NCBI GenBank assembly: GCA_016287565.1
Contig: JAEFAM010000009.1
Coordinates: 1 to 49,969, forward strand
Direction of reading: 5' to 3'
DNA length: 49,969 bases
Source of the DNA: Clostridia bacterium
GTDB taxonomy: Bacteria; Bacillota; Clostridia; UBA1212; UBA1255
Positions 34,362 to 42,534 of the stretch are shown one piece after another. Both the position numbers and the translations under genes were made by a program. Every line of letters begins with the position of its first letter. The stretch's first letter is position 1. A model generated the notes under the pieces. That model was given only the letters and a program-made list of their open reading frames with translations, was not told where the DNA came from and searched no databases.

Positions 34362-34930
34362 TCGGAAGCCTCCTTTTCCGCTCTTCGCTTTATAAGATAA
34401 ACCACAGTTCCGGTCAATGCCGCCAGAAGCATCAGCACGATCGTGGAAACGCTAAGAGCGAATATATTGATAAGCATCACCGCGGCGAAAGATACCGCCA
34501 GGACAACGGCGTGCAGAGGTTTCCTGTCCATTTTGGACATCAGCCGTATCGAGGCGTCAATGATCAGAATGCCTACGGCGATCTTGATCCCGCGAAACGC
34601 GCTGGCAACCCATTTGATCTCGAGGAACCGGTCGATGAAAAACGATATGATCAATATGATAACGAAAGAGGGGAGTATCACTCCCAGGGTTGCGGCTACG
34701 GCGCCGGGAAGTCCCTTCTTCTTTAGTCCCACGTACGTGGCGCAGTTGATGGCCACAGGCCCGGGAGTGGATTCGGCGATCACCGTTATATGCGCCATTT
34801 CTTCGTGGGTGATCCAGCCTTTTTTTCCGACGCAGATGTTCTCTATCAGCGGGAGCATGGCGTATCCGCCGCCGAAGGTGAAAAGGCCGATCTTCGCAAA
34901 CGTAAGAAAAAGTTCCAAAAGCAGCTTCAT
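34358..34930 (-). CDS. Chromate transporter subunit (short-chain ChrA), first gene
   Basis: A 190-residue CHR-family half transporter: TFAKIGLFTFGGGYAMLPLIE near the N-terminus and ESTPGPVAINCATYVGLKKKG in the middle, followed by several hydrophobic helices. ATG 34930 has GGGA 8 bases upstream; an upstream TTG at 34951 overlaps the preceding acetyltransferase gene and is less likely. It pairs with the downstream chrA half through a 4-base overlap. Confidence 0.88.
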   Translation of the reverse strand: MKLLLELFLTFAKIGLFTFGGGYAMLPLIENICVGKKGWITHEEMAHITVIAESTPGPVAINCATYVGLKKKGLPGAVAATLGVILPSFVIILIISFFIDRFLEIKWVASAFRGIKIAVGILIIDASIRLMSKMDRKPLHAVVLAVSFAAVMLINIFALSVSTIVLMLLAALTGTVVYLIKRRAEKEASE

Positions 34931-34943
34931 ATAATTGTCCCGG

Positions 34944-35393
34944 TCATTCAAGTTCTTTTACGTACAGCCGGTCGGTGCCGCCTCCGTAATTCGTAATATC
35001 TTTCAAGTACGTGTATCCGTATTTTTCATACAGGCCCGTATATTCGGAAGGAATGTAGGTCCTGGTAAAGCCGCACTTTTTAGCATATTCGTTGGCACGA
35101 TCGATCAGCTTTTCACTGATCCTGCGGCCCCTGTATTCTTCCGTCACGAACACGGTGGAGATCCAGGGAAAAATATCCGGGAGAGGGTAGTAATCCGACC
35201 GCATTATCGTTGCCATACCCACGATCCTGCCGCCTGCCATCGCAGCGAAAGGCGTCTCCCAGCCAGTGAAGCCCCATTGCCCGATCAGGCGGGAAACGTG
35301 GTCCCTGACCTCGATCCAGGAACAGCAGTCAACGAAGCTTTTAAGCATATCTTTCAGCTCCGTGCCGTTGTCAACTTTCCTTATCTCGATCAT
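34944..35393 (-). CDS. GNAT family N-acetyltransferase
   Basis: About 149 residues from ATG 35393 (MIEIRKVDNG). The GNAT core is visible: FAAMAGGRIVGMATIM (strands 3-4), ISTVFVTEEYRGRRISEKLI (the acetyl-CoA loop, with RGRRIS in place of the usual Q/RxxGxG/A), and LYEKYGYTYLKD near the C-terminus. The substrate is unknown. The start is uncertain: an open frame reaches a TTG at 35459, and AGGTGAG upstream of another TTG could also serve. It ends 13 bases before the first chrA gene on the same strand. Confidence 0.75.
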   Translation of the reverse strand: MIEIRKVDNGTELKDMLKSFVDCCSWIEVRDHVSRLIGQWGFTGWETPFAAMAGGRIVGMATIMRSDYYPLPDIFPWISTVFVTEEYRGRRISEKLIDRANEYAKKCGFTRTYIPSEYTGLYEKYGYTYLKDITNYGGGTDRLYVKELE

Positions 35394-35523
35394 TTCATCT
35401 TTTGCTTCGTTTCCGGTCAATCCACTCACCTCATCAGGTCCTCTGCATTCCGGCGTCAATTATAACCGATACGGCCCGATAATTCCACCTTTAAAAGGAG
35501 GCGTTGCGAAATAACGAATGATT

Positions 35524-35532
35524 TGCTATAAT
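35524..35532 (+). promoter_or_regulatory. Extended -10 promoter of the GlsB-like gene
   Basis: TTGCTATAAT context with extended TG at 35525-35526 and TATAAT at 35527-35532. The same TTTGCTATAAT string precedes the IS5-type domain gene near 13526. No clear -35 box. Confidence 0.55.
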
Positions 35533-35591
35533 TTGAGCGAAAATTGAGTGCGTAGACAACCAGATCAAGCACTGAAAAGGGGAGGACAAAT

Positions 35592-35837
35592 ATGCTCTGG
35601 AAAATTCTTGTAGCGGTACTTATAGGCGCGCTTTCCGGCTGGATCGCGGGAAAACTTATGAAGAGCGAAGGCAGCCTTTTGCGCAATATCATTCTCGGCA
35701 TCCTGGGCGGCGCTCTTGGCGGCTGGCTGGGCAGCTTTATCGGCATAGGAGGCGGATGGGTGATGAGCATCATTCTGTCTATCGCCGGCGCCTGCCTGAT
35801 CATCTTCCTGTGGAGACTGATCTTTAAGAAGAAGTGA
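35592..35837 (+). CDS. GlsB/YeaQ/YmgE family membrane protein
   Basis: An 81-residue, glycine-rich integral membrane protein with three helices. LIGALSGWIAGKLM, NIILGILGGALGGWLGSFIGI and the basic tail RLIFKKK follow the transglycosylase-associated/GlsB family. Members are linked to general or envelope stress in Gram-positive bacteria, without a known enzymatic role. ATG 35592 has a strong GGGAGGA upstream, and the gene stands alone between its own promoter and terminator. Confidence 0.9.
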   Translation: MLWKILVAVLIGALSGWIAGKLMKSEGSLLRNIILGILGGALGGWLGSFIGIGGGWVMSIILSIAGACLIIFLWRLIFKKK

Positions 35838-35866
35838 TACTTCGAGTTTCATTCAGAACGTAAAAT

Positions 35867-35899
35867 GGCCTCGCCGGACTGAAGGCGGGGCCTTTTTTT
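35867..35899 (+). terminator. Terminator of the GlsB-like gene, possibly bidirectional
   Basis: GGCCTCGCC (35867-35875) pairs with GGCGGGGCC (35884-35892), with one G-T pair, then seven T. The opposite strand ends in ATTTTA, so it may also stop the convergent EamA transcript. Confidence 0.85.
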
Positions 35900-35931
35900 G
35901 TGACTTCAATAAAAGCCGCAGCGTGTCTGTT

Positions 35932-36807
35932 TTATTCCGCAGAAGTCCTCTCGGGCATCAGTTCGCTGACCAGGGCGGCGGCAATTATGAGCGCGGCTCC
36001 GATCCATCCCGCTATGCCCAAAGGCTCTTTTAAGAAGATGACGGAGCACAGTACCGAGACCACGGGTTCCAGATATCCCAGGATCGCCACCGTCTGCACC
36101 GGCAGCTTTGCCATTCCGTTGAAGTAGAAACAGTATGCCACGCCGGTCTGCAGCACGCCCAGCATAAGCACTATGAGGCCTGAACGCAGGTCAGGAAGGG
36201 GAAGCATGCCGCCGCTTTTGATAAGCATATAGGGAAGGACCGTGAGCGCCGACAGAGCCAGCTGCACCGTAGCTCTGTCCATCGCCGGGATGCCCTTCAT
36301 CTTGCGGTTGCAGAAAACGATGAACGCGAAGCAGCAGGCTCCGGACAGCCCGAAAACGATCCCCAGGGGACTTCCTACCTTGCCTCCGATTATCCCAGAG
36401 ACCAGTATGATGCCCACAAGCGCAGCGGCAATGCAGGGGATCTTGCGAGGGTCCAGTTTTTCTTTCAGCACAAGGGGAGTCAGCGCGATCACGATGACCG
36501 GCGCCATATAGTTGCAGAGGCTGGCAATGGCCACCGTGGTGTTGACGTACGCCGCGAACAGGAAGATCCAGTTGAACCCCAGCGCAACTCCCGAGAGCAG
36601 AAGCCAGAGCAGATTGTCCCTCATCGCCCGAAAGTCCGGTTTTTCCCGCCGCGCGAGCCTGAAAAGCAGCAGCACCAGTACGCCTATGAATCCTCTGTAA
36701 AACGCTACCGCCTCGCTGGGCAGGTCGACGAACCGCAAAAACATTCCAATGGTGCCGTAAAGCACCACGGCGATAATAAACAGGATCCGTTCCTTGACCA
36801 GTTTCAT
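35932..36807 (-). CDS. EamA family (DMT) transporter
   Basis: A 291-residue protein with ten predicted helices in two homologous EamA halves: GTIGMFLRFVDLPSEAVAFYRG in the first, and SGLIVLMLGVLQTGVAYCFYF with GYLEPVVSVLCSVIFLKEPLG in the second. Members of this drug/metabolite superfamily export amino acids, metabolites or drugs; substrate unknown. Its ATG overlaps the stop of the upstream HD gene by 4 bases (36804-36807), so the two are translated from one message. Confidence 0.88.
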   Translation of the reverse strand: MKLVKERILFIIAVVLYGTIGMFLRFVDLPSEAVAFYRGFIGVLVLLLFRLARREKPDFRAMRDNLLWLLLSGVALGFNWIFLFAAYVNTTVAIASLCNYMAPVIVIALTPLVLKEKLDPRKIPCIAAALVGIILVSGIIGGKVGSPLGIVFGLSGACCFAFIVFCNRKMKGIPAMDRATVQLALSALTVLPYMLIKSGGMLPLPDLRSGLIVLMLGVLQTGVAYCFYFNGMAKLPVQTVAILGYLEPVVSVLCSVIFLKEPLGIAGWIGAALIIAAALVSELMPERTSAE

Positions 36808-37391
36808 AACGCTCCCGTACCGAGGAGTTCGATATCTCCTGCGTAGGGTTTCATTCCGTCTATGCAGATCCGGGCAACTTCCGAGACGTCCATACCCAGC
36901 ATATCGCAGCCTTTAATGATGAGATCTCTGTCGCACTTGGCCGCAAATTTTCTGTCCTTGAACTTTTTCATAAAACTTTTGACCTCGAGGTCGGAAATGC
37001 CGTTTGGCCGCATTCTGGCGCAGGCCTGTATGATGCCGGTGAGCTCGTCGACGGTGTACAGGCTCTTTTCCATATTCGTTTCCGGCTTTACGTCGGTGCA
37101 GTGGCCGTAGCCGTGGCTCATTATGGCTCTTACGTCCTGTTCGCAGACACCTTCTGTCAGCAGTTCCTTTTCGGTGTGTTTAAGATGTTCGTCAGGATAT
37201 TTTTCGTAATCGTAATCGTGAAGATAACCTACTGCCATCCAATGCTCCCGGTCTTCTCCGAAATGATCCGCCATGGCTCCCATGGCGTACATAACGTTCT
37301 TCGCGTGGATGATGAGGTGGCTTTCGGTCACCCGGGAATCGTTCAATTCTTTTGCTCTTTCAATCGTTAGAGGACTATTTTCGCCATTCAT
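36804..37391 (-). CDS. HD-domain hydrolase-like protein
   Basis: A 195-residue HD protein. ESHLIIHAKNVMYAMGAMA gives the first His, and WMAVGYLHDYDYEKYP the HD pair. The further His residues in IMSHGYGHCTD are consistent with a metal-dependent phosphohydrolase. HD enzymes cleave phosphate esters of nucleotides or second messengers; the substrate here is unknown. ATG 37391 has GGGGT upstream. It is coupled by a 4-base overlap to the EamA transporter gene, perhaps linking hydrolysis and export, though that is speculative. Confidence 0.82.
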   Translation of the reverse strand: MNGENSPLTIERAKELNDSRVTESHLIIHAKNVMYAMGAMADHFGEDREHWMAVGYLHDYDYEKYPDEHLKHTEKELLTEGVCEQDVRAIMSHGYGHCTDVKPETNMEKSLYTVDELTGIIQACARMRPNGISDLEVKSFMKKFKDRKFAAKCDRDLIIKGCDMLGMDVSEVARICIDGMKPYAGDIELLGTGAL

Positions 37392-37428
37392 TGTCAATTA
37401 CCCCGCTAAAAATGAAATTCCGACGGTT

Positions 37429-37458
37429 ATTGTATAAAATCGGCAGAGTGGATTTCAA
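37429..37458 (-). promoter_or_regulatory. Promoter of the HD-EamA operon
   Basis: TTGAAA (37453-37458), 18 bases, TACAAT (37429-37434) on the minus strand. Confidence 0.6.
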
Positions 37459-37501
37459 GGGGGATATCGGCAAAAACGGTACTTATTTGAACAGATCTAC
37501 C

Positions 37502-37530
37502 TTGAAAAACTGCAGTCAATGGTATATAAT
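37502..37530 (+). promoter_or_regulatory. Promoter of the solute-binding lipoprotein gene
   Basis: TTGAAA (37502-37507), 17 bases, TATAAT (37525-37530), leaving a leader of about 60 bases. Confidence 0.7.
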
Positions 37531-37596
37531 CGATTCGACGAACAGATAGAAGCCGGACCGTAATTATCGAAACCGAGCGAGGGAGGTTGACGACAG

Positions 37597-38991
37597 ATGA
37601 AGAAGGACCGGACTAAAAGCATTGCACTGAAGACCGCCGCACTTGTCCTGACCGTGTTTATGATTGCCGGCCTTATGGGTTGCATAGGCAAAAAAGTTCA
37701 GACGGGAGACGTGGACCAGAACGCCACCGTAAACGATCTGAACATACGCGGCACCATTACTTTTACGGTCACCGACGACCTTTCGGAGGCGGACGAGATG
37801 GCGCCCAGAAATATCATAAGCGCCTTTACGAGCAAATATCCGGGCACCACCGTGCTGTTCCAGAAAGGCTCCAGATCTTCGTTTGCCACCCGCATCTCCT
37901 CAGGTGACATAGGCGACGTGTTCTGGGTGGATCCCATCGACTGCACCGAATACCAGAAGACCCACAACGCGCTGATGCCTCTCGACTCTTATCTGAAGCC
38001 GCTTAACATCGACCTGGGCGACGTTTTCACCGGCGCACTGGAATGCGGAAAAGTCGAAGGCAGGCTTTACATGGCTCCCAGAGCCATAGCCGAGCAGATA
38101 CTTATATACAATGCCACGATACTGGAAAGCGCCGGAATAGATTTCGATAATTCATACGCCTATTCCTGGGAAGATTTCAAGGACGTGTGCAAAAGGGTCA
38201 CCGTCATAGAGAACGGAAAAGTGATGCGCTCGGGCGCTTCCCTGAAGATCTGGTGGGAGCCCGTATGGCCAATGTTCTTCCAGGGCTTCGGAGGAGAGTG
38301 GATCAACAACATCGAGCACAAGGTCTCCATAGCCTCCAGCAATGAGGTAATGCAGGGGATCAACGAGATCGTCACAGGCGTTCAGGAAGGCTGGCTGTTC
38401 CCCGAAGACATTTCAGGCCAGATAAACGCCATCAGCTACGGCTTCGGAGACGGTACGGACAATATGGCCTACGTCTGTTTCAAGACCTTCAACGGCATGT
38501 CCTGGCTGTTCACTTACGGAAGGCAGTACGACAATCTCAAGATCGACTGGGATATGTGTCCTTTCCCGGCTTTCCCGAATCACAACGTTTCAACCGGCGC
38601 CACAGGATACGTAGTTTACAACAGGACCGCCAATCCCGATACCGCGGCGGCTTTCGCCCTGTTCTTCCTCACCACCGAAGGGCAGATGGCATACCAGGGA
38701 CAGACCGGCGGCAACGTTCCGGTGCTCAAATCGCTGGCTGAAGAAGACTTCTGGAAGGGCGCCGGGACCGAGTGGACCGACAAGAATTACGCCGCCCTCG
38801 TTTCGTATCCCGACGAGACCAGGCCCTGCAACACGGTGCTTTTCGCTCCCGTTGAGATCGCTGACATCTTCTCCAACGAAAATATGACCAGCGCCTTCGT
38901 AAGGATCATCAACGGCGTCGCAGACGCTCAGACCGTGTTCAATCAGATGGAGAAAAAGGCCAACGAAAAGTGGCAGACTCTGTATAACTGA
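37597..38991 (+). CDS. Extracellular solute-binding lipoprotein (ABC importer type)
   Basis: A 464-residue binding protein. The signal peptide ends in a lipobox, MIAGLMGC (Cys28). The mature part has the two-lobed type I binding-protein pattern: DEMAPRNIISAFTSKYPGTTVLF near the start, AYSWEDFKDVCKRVT in the middle, and TGATGYVVYNRTANPDTAAAF followed by FFLTTEGQMAYQ near the C-terminus, as in sugar-binding proteins. It would bind a sugar or similar solute outside the membrane. No permease or ATPase gene is adjacent, so it depends on distant components or has another role. ATG 37597 has GGGAGG upstream; it has its own promoter and terminator. Confidence 0.87.
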   Translation: MKKDRTKSIALKTAALVLTVFMIAGLMGCIGKKVQTGDVDQNATVNDLNIRGTITFTVTDDLSEADEMAPRNIISAFTSKYPGTTVLFQKGSRSSFATRISSGDIGDVFWVDPIDCTEYQKTHNALMPLDSYLKPLNIDLGDVFTGALECGKVEGRLYMAPRAIAEQILIYNATILESAGIDFDNSYAYSWEDFKDVCKRVTVIENGKVMRSGASLKIWWEPVWPMFFQGFGGEWINNIEHKVSIASSNEVMQGINEIVTGVQEGWLFPEDISGQINAISYGFGDGTDNMAYVCFKTFNGMSWLFTYGRQYDNLKIDWDMCPFPAFPNHNVSTGATGYVVYNRTANPDTAAAFALFFLTTEGQMAYQGQTGGNVPVLKSLAEEDFWKGAGTEWTDKNYAALVSYPDETRPCNTVLFAPVEIADIFSNENMTSAFVRIINGVADAQTVFNQMEKKANEKWQTLYN

Positions 38992-39012
38992 TAATTGACG
39001 TTAATGACGCGG

Positions 39013-39049
39013 GGCGCTCCTGAAACAGTCTCGGGAGCGCCTGTTTTTT
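39013..39049 (+). terminator. Terminator of the solute-binding lipoprotein gene
   Basis: GGCGCTCC (39013-39020) pairs with GGGAGCGCC (39033-39041), then TG and a run of T. Confidence 0.85.
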
Positions 39050-39093
39050 AGGTCCGCGGACAATTACAGGCAAAGGAGAAAGGCCGTCCTTCA

Positions 39094-39732
39094 ATGGATA
39101 AATACGAATTCGGAAACTGGGAAGCTCATATCGTTCTGATTCAGCCGGTCGACGATTACGATCTGGCCGGGATCGAAAACGAATTCAGGACAATACGCGC
39201 AACCACCGGGGCGGATCTCCGCCTGGTTGCCGCCAAGGTACGCGACTGGAACGTTGACCTGTCTCCCTGGGAAGCTCCGGCGGTGTTCGGCAATGAAAAA
39301 TTCGGCAGCGGCGCGCCAGATACTTTGGAAGAATTGCTGGAATTGACCGGAGCACAGGGGAAAACGTATTACCTGGGAGGGTATTCGCTTGCCGGACTTT
39401 TCGCGCTCTGGGCGTCATACCGGACATCCGCTTTTTCGGGGATCGCCGCTGCTTCTCCGTCTGTGTGGTTTCCGGGATTCATAAACTTTGCAAAAAGCTT
39501 GAGACCGCGCTGCAGCGCCGTATATCTCAGCCTGGGCGACAGGGAAGAAAAGACCAGAAACCCGGTGATGGCAACGGTAGGAGACCGGATCCGGGAACTG
39601 TATGACATATTAAAGGCCGCCGGAACGGACTGCGTACTGGAATGGAACCAGGGCAACCACTTTAAAGAGCCTGATATCAGGACGGCGAAGGCCTTTTCAT
39701 GGCTCATAGGGCGGAAAGACTTAACGATTTAA
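39094..39732 (+). CDS. Alpha/beta-hydrolase fold protein, esterase-like
   Basis: A 212-residue cytoplasmic protein with an esterase-D-like hydrolase core. The nucleophile elbow is LGGYSLAGLFALWA (G-x-S-x-x-G). ASPSVWFPGF and YLSLGDREEKTRN resemble the segments after it in Fes/esterase-D relatives, the second carrying a candidate acid residue. NQGNHFKEPDIR gives the C-terminal His. It is shorter than most members at the N-terminus. The substrate is not known. ATG 39094 has AAAGG about 11 bases upstream. It heads a run of plus-strand genes, with the YunG-GNAT gene 25 bases downstream. Confidence 0.78.
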   Translation: MDKYEFGNWEAHIVLIQPVDDYDLAGIENEFRTIRATTGADLRLVAAKVRDWNVDLSPWEAPAVFGNEKFGSGAPDTLEELLELTGAQGKTYYLGGYSLAGLFALWASYRTSAFSGIAAASPSVWFPGFINFAKSLRPRCSAVYLSLGDREEKTRNPVMATVGDRIRELYDILKAAGTDCVLEWNQGNHFKEPDIRTAKAFSWLIGRKDLTI

Positions 39733-39757
39733 AGACAGACGGATGACAGGAGCGAAT

Positions 39758-41089
39758 ATGAAAGAGTATGGTTTTTACGGCTGGGAAACAGCCGACGTAA
39801 GAGAAAGACACGGCCTTACGCCGCGGGATATGTACGATCTGCTTTCTGATATCTGGACCGCCGAGACCTGCGCTCCCAGGATGCGAAGCGGCTGGTCAGA
39901 GCAGAACAAAACTCTCGGTCAATGTTCCATTACCGCTTTCCTGGTGCAGGATCTGTTCGGAGGAGAAGTAAAGGGAGTTCCCCTCGGCGACGGCAATTAT
40001 CATTGCTTCAACGTGGTCGGCGACTGCGTTTTCGACCTTACCAGCCAGCAGTTCGGAGACGTAAGGCTGGACTACTCAGACAGCTGCGAACAGACACGCG
40101 AGGCCCATTTCGCTAAAGAAGAAAAACGGCAGAGATACGAATTGCTTAAGGAGAGGCTGGCTGCTGCGCTTCCGGCGATAATAGAAACGGAAAGGCTGAT
40201 ACTTCGTCCTTTCGTTGCCGCCGATGCCGCGGACATTTTCGAGTATCTGAGATCGCCTCAAGTGAACTGCTTTAACAGTATGAAGCTCGGTTCCGTGGAA
40301 GAGGCCGTTGACGCTGCCAGGAAACGCATGGAGGAAAAAGAATATTATCTTGCCATCGCCCTCAGATCCTCCGGAAAAGTTATCGGAGAGTTGTTCGGTG
40401 AGCCGGAATCCAGCGACCCGGAGGACGAGATAAAAGACACGTTCAGTCCCTGCTGGATGCTGAATGCCGAATACCAGGGAAAAGGATACGCGTTCGAGGC
40501 TGCAGAGGCATATTTCGACTATCTGTTCAGTGATAAAGGCATACGACGCATTTACGCCTATACCGAAGATACAAACCTTCAAAGTCAGAAACTGTGTGAA
40601 AAACTGGGAATGCGCAGGGAAGGACTGTTTAAGGAATTCGTTTCATTCGTCAACGGGCCGGAGGGTACTCCGCGCTATGAAAACACGTATCAATATGCGA
40701 TCCTGAAAAAGGAATGGGAATGCCGTGAAAGGCGCGGACGGACAACGACGGTAAACGATCAGGGAGGTAACGATATGCTTCAATATTGCGAGATATGCTG
40801 CCTTGCGTTCGAGGAAGAACGCTGCCCGAAATGCGGGAGAAAAAGCAAACGGACCGTGGAGCCGGACGACCTGTGTTTCCTCACCGAGAAAGAAATGATC
40901 TGGAGCGGCATGCTGGCGGACGTGCTCCGGCAGAAGGGGATACCGTTCGTCGAAAAAAACGTGCTGGGAGCGGGACTGGCGTTAAGAACGGGCCTGCTGC
41001 TCGAAAGAGTCCGCTTTTACGTACTGTACAAGATGCTTCCCGAGGCCGAGGAGATCGTGGAAGAACTGTTTTCTGCGTCGGAAGACTGA
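39758..41089 (+). CDS. YunG-like domain, GNAT acetyltransferase and zinc-ribbon domain in one frame
   Basis: A 443-residue frame with three parts. Residues about 1-135 resemble YunG: LTPRDMYDLLSDIWTAETC, then GQCSITAFLVQDLFGGEV and CVFDLTSQQFGD. Residues about 140-325 are a RimJ-type GNAT domain (ETERLILRPFVAADAADIFEYL; YQGKGYAFEAAEAYFDYLF; SQKLCEKLGMRREG). The last ~105 residues start MLQYCEICCLAFEEERCPKCG, a zinc ribbon followed by a DUF2007-like helical part. The third part has its own ATG (40775) and ribosome-binding site GGGAGG, and the linker before it (RERRGRTTTVNDQGGND) looks like former intergenic sequence. Thus it could be a separate gene (40775-41089) into which the GNAT frame reads. 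Start ATG 39758 has AGGAG upstream. Confidence 0.78.
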   Translation: MKEYGFYGWETADVRERHGLTPRDMYDLLSDIWTAETCAPRMRSGWSEQNKTLGQCSITAFLVQDLFGGEVKGVPLGDGNYHCFNVVGDCVFDLTSQQFGDVRLDYSDSCEQTREAHFAKEEKRQRYELLKERLAAALPAIIETERLILRPFVAADAADIFEYLRSPQVNCFNSMKLGSVEEAVDAARKRMEEKEYYLAIALRSSGKVIGELFGEPESSDPEDEIKDTFSPCWMLNAEYQGKGYAFEAAEAYFDYLFSDKGIRRIYAYTEDTNLQSQKLCEKLGMRREGLFKEFVSFVNGPEGTPRYENTYQYAILKKEWECRERRGRTTTVNDQGGNDMLQYCEICCLAFEEERCPKCGRKSKRTVEPDDLCFLTEKEMIWSGMLADVLRQKGIPFVEKNVLGAGLALRTGLLLERVRFYVLYKMLPEAEEIVEELFSASED

Positions 41090-41101
41090 CGGAGGCTCCT
41101 T

Positions 41102-41758
41102 ATGTATTTTTCAAAGCACAACAAAGATGTCGTATATATCAATCACTACAGCGGACTTCTGGAAGTGGAAGGCAATGGGCCCCTGCTTCGTGAGGATTCG
41201 GAGGTGCGGCCCGAAAGCGAAAACTGGCAGGAGGATTATAATGTTCTCAGCGTCACAGAGGGGATAACCTCTTTGGAAGAAGGCTATCTGGAATCGTTTC
41301 CCAATATAGATTGCCTGATATTAAGCCGCTCAGTGATCTCGGTCCACGTTTCCGAAGAACTGGAGATGCGGTTCAGAAAGCGCAGGGTACTGATCCGCGG
41401 CGAGTACGAAACGTTTGCGGAAGAATTTGCCACGGAAAAGAAATTGAAGTTTCTCCATTGCGACATCCCGCTGGCTACGGACGTTGACGAGGTACATAAA
41501 GAGAGGGATATAATTACGCTGCGTTTCCACGTGAAAGGGGCTCCGGACATACATCACAACGTGTTTACGCCCGGAAGTTCAGCCGGGAGCTACGGCGGGG
41601 GAGAGTACGCGTCCGAGCTGCCACGAAACTTTTATGCGGGGCTTACGGTGGAAGGATTCGCAGACAGATTCCCGGAGCGGCTGCGGGAGCAGTTGACGGG
41701 CAACGCCATGCTCCGGCGTTTTCTGGAAGCTGCAAACCGACGCGTTTCGAAGAAATAG
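41102..41758 (+). CDS. Hypothetical protein
   Basis: A 218-residue protein I do not recognise. A stretch near residues 49-80 (SVTEGITSLEEGYLESFPNID) resembles one BspA-type leucine-rich unit, but the rest does not repeat. The middle (KKLKFLHCDIPLATDVDEVHKERDIITLRFHV) looks like mixed alpha/beta. A Gly/Ser-rich loop, GSSAGSYGGGEY, precedes the C-terminal helices. No signal peptide or membrane segment. ATG 41102 has GGAGG upstream; it follows the YunG-GNAT gene by 12 bases and is probably in the same operon. Confidence 0.7.
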   Translation: MYFSKHNKDVVYINHYSGLLEVEGNGPLLREDSEVRPESENWQEDYNVLSVTEGITSLEEGYLESFPNIDCLILSRSVISVHVSEELEMRFRKRRVLIRGEYETFAEEFATEKKLKFLHCDIPLATDVDEVHKERDIITLRFHVKGAPDIHHNVFTPGSSAGSYGGGEYASELPRNFYAGLTVEGFADRFPERLREQLTGNAMLRRFLEAANRRVSKK

Positions 41759-41768
41759 CGTGATTATC

Positions 41769-42389
41769 ATGGGTGAAAAGGTATTCGTCAATATCGTCAG
41801 TTGCACAGACCGCTCGGAGTGGCGCACCTGGCTTTCAGCGCATTTCGAATCGGAAACAGAGGCCTGGTTCGTTTTCCCGTCTGCGGATTCCGGAGAGAAG
41901 GGAGTCACGTACAACGACGCCGTGGAAGAAGCGCTTTGCTTCGGCTGGATCGACGGCAGAGCCGGAACTCTGGACGAGACCCACCAGCTGCGACGCTTCA
42001 CGCCTCGCAAAAAAGGCAGCGCGTATTCCAGGCCAAATATCGAAAGGCTTATCTGGCTTGACGGGCAGGGAATGATACACCCCAAGATCAGAGAGTCGGT
42101 AGCGGAACTGATCAAGGAACCGTACGTATACCCGGAAGACATAATTGACGCCGTCAGCCGGGACGCGGAGGTCAGGGCAAATTTCGAAGCGTTTGCAGAG
42201 CCGTACAAACGGATCCGGGTGGCTTATATTGACGCCGCGCGGAAAAGACCGGCGGAGTTCGAGAAGAGGCTTTCGAATTTTATAAAAAAGACGAAAGAAA
42301 ACAAACTGATAACAGGCTACGGAGGCATAGAAAAGTATTACGGACGTTCGGGAAACAGAGCGACGATCATCGAGGATAGACCGGACTGA
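41769..42389 (+). CDS. YdeI/OmpD-associated family protein
   Basis: About 206 residues matching the YdeI family of small cytoplasmic proteins. SEWRTWLSAHFESETEAWFVF is the N-terminal signature, followed by VTYNDAVEEALCFGWIDGR, FTPRKKGSAYSRPNIERLI, and the basic C-terminal helix PAEFEKRLSNFIKKTKENK. Some members are annotated as bacteriocin-protection proteins; the biochemical role is unclear. ATG 41769 is preceded by GAAGAAA; a GTG three codons upstream is the alternative. It is the last gene of the plus-strand run and is followed by a terminator. Confidence 0.85.
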   Translation: MGEKVFVNIVSCTDRSEWRTWLSAHFESETEAWFVFPSADSGEKGVTYNDAVEEALCFGWIDGRAGTLDETHQLRRFTPRKKGSAYSRPNIERLIWLDGQGMIHPKIRESVAELIKEPYVYPEDIIDAVSRDAEVRANFEAFAEPYKRIRVAYIDAARKRPAEFEKRLSNFIKKTKENKLITGYGGIEKYYGRSGNRATIIEDRPD

Positions 42390-42416
42390 ATGTGATACGA
42401 TATCCGGATAGCAGCC

Positions 42417-42444
42417 GCCGGCCTCATTCAAGAGGCCGGCCTTT
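42417..42444 (+). terminator. Terminator after the YdeI-like gene
   Basis: GCCGGCCTC (42417-42425), loop ATTCAA, GAGGCCGGC (42432-42440), then CTTTT: a perfect 9-bp stem. Confidence 0.8.
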
Positions 42445-42534
42445 TATTGCCGCTTCCAGAGCATTCCTCACGGATTTCATACCTACCGTGGGCTCGAACC
42501 TGGCAGCCGGTCTGCTTTATTCTGCCTCGACCGC

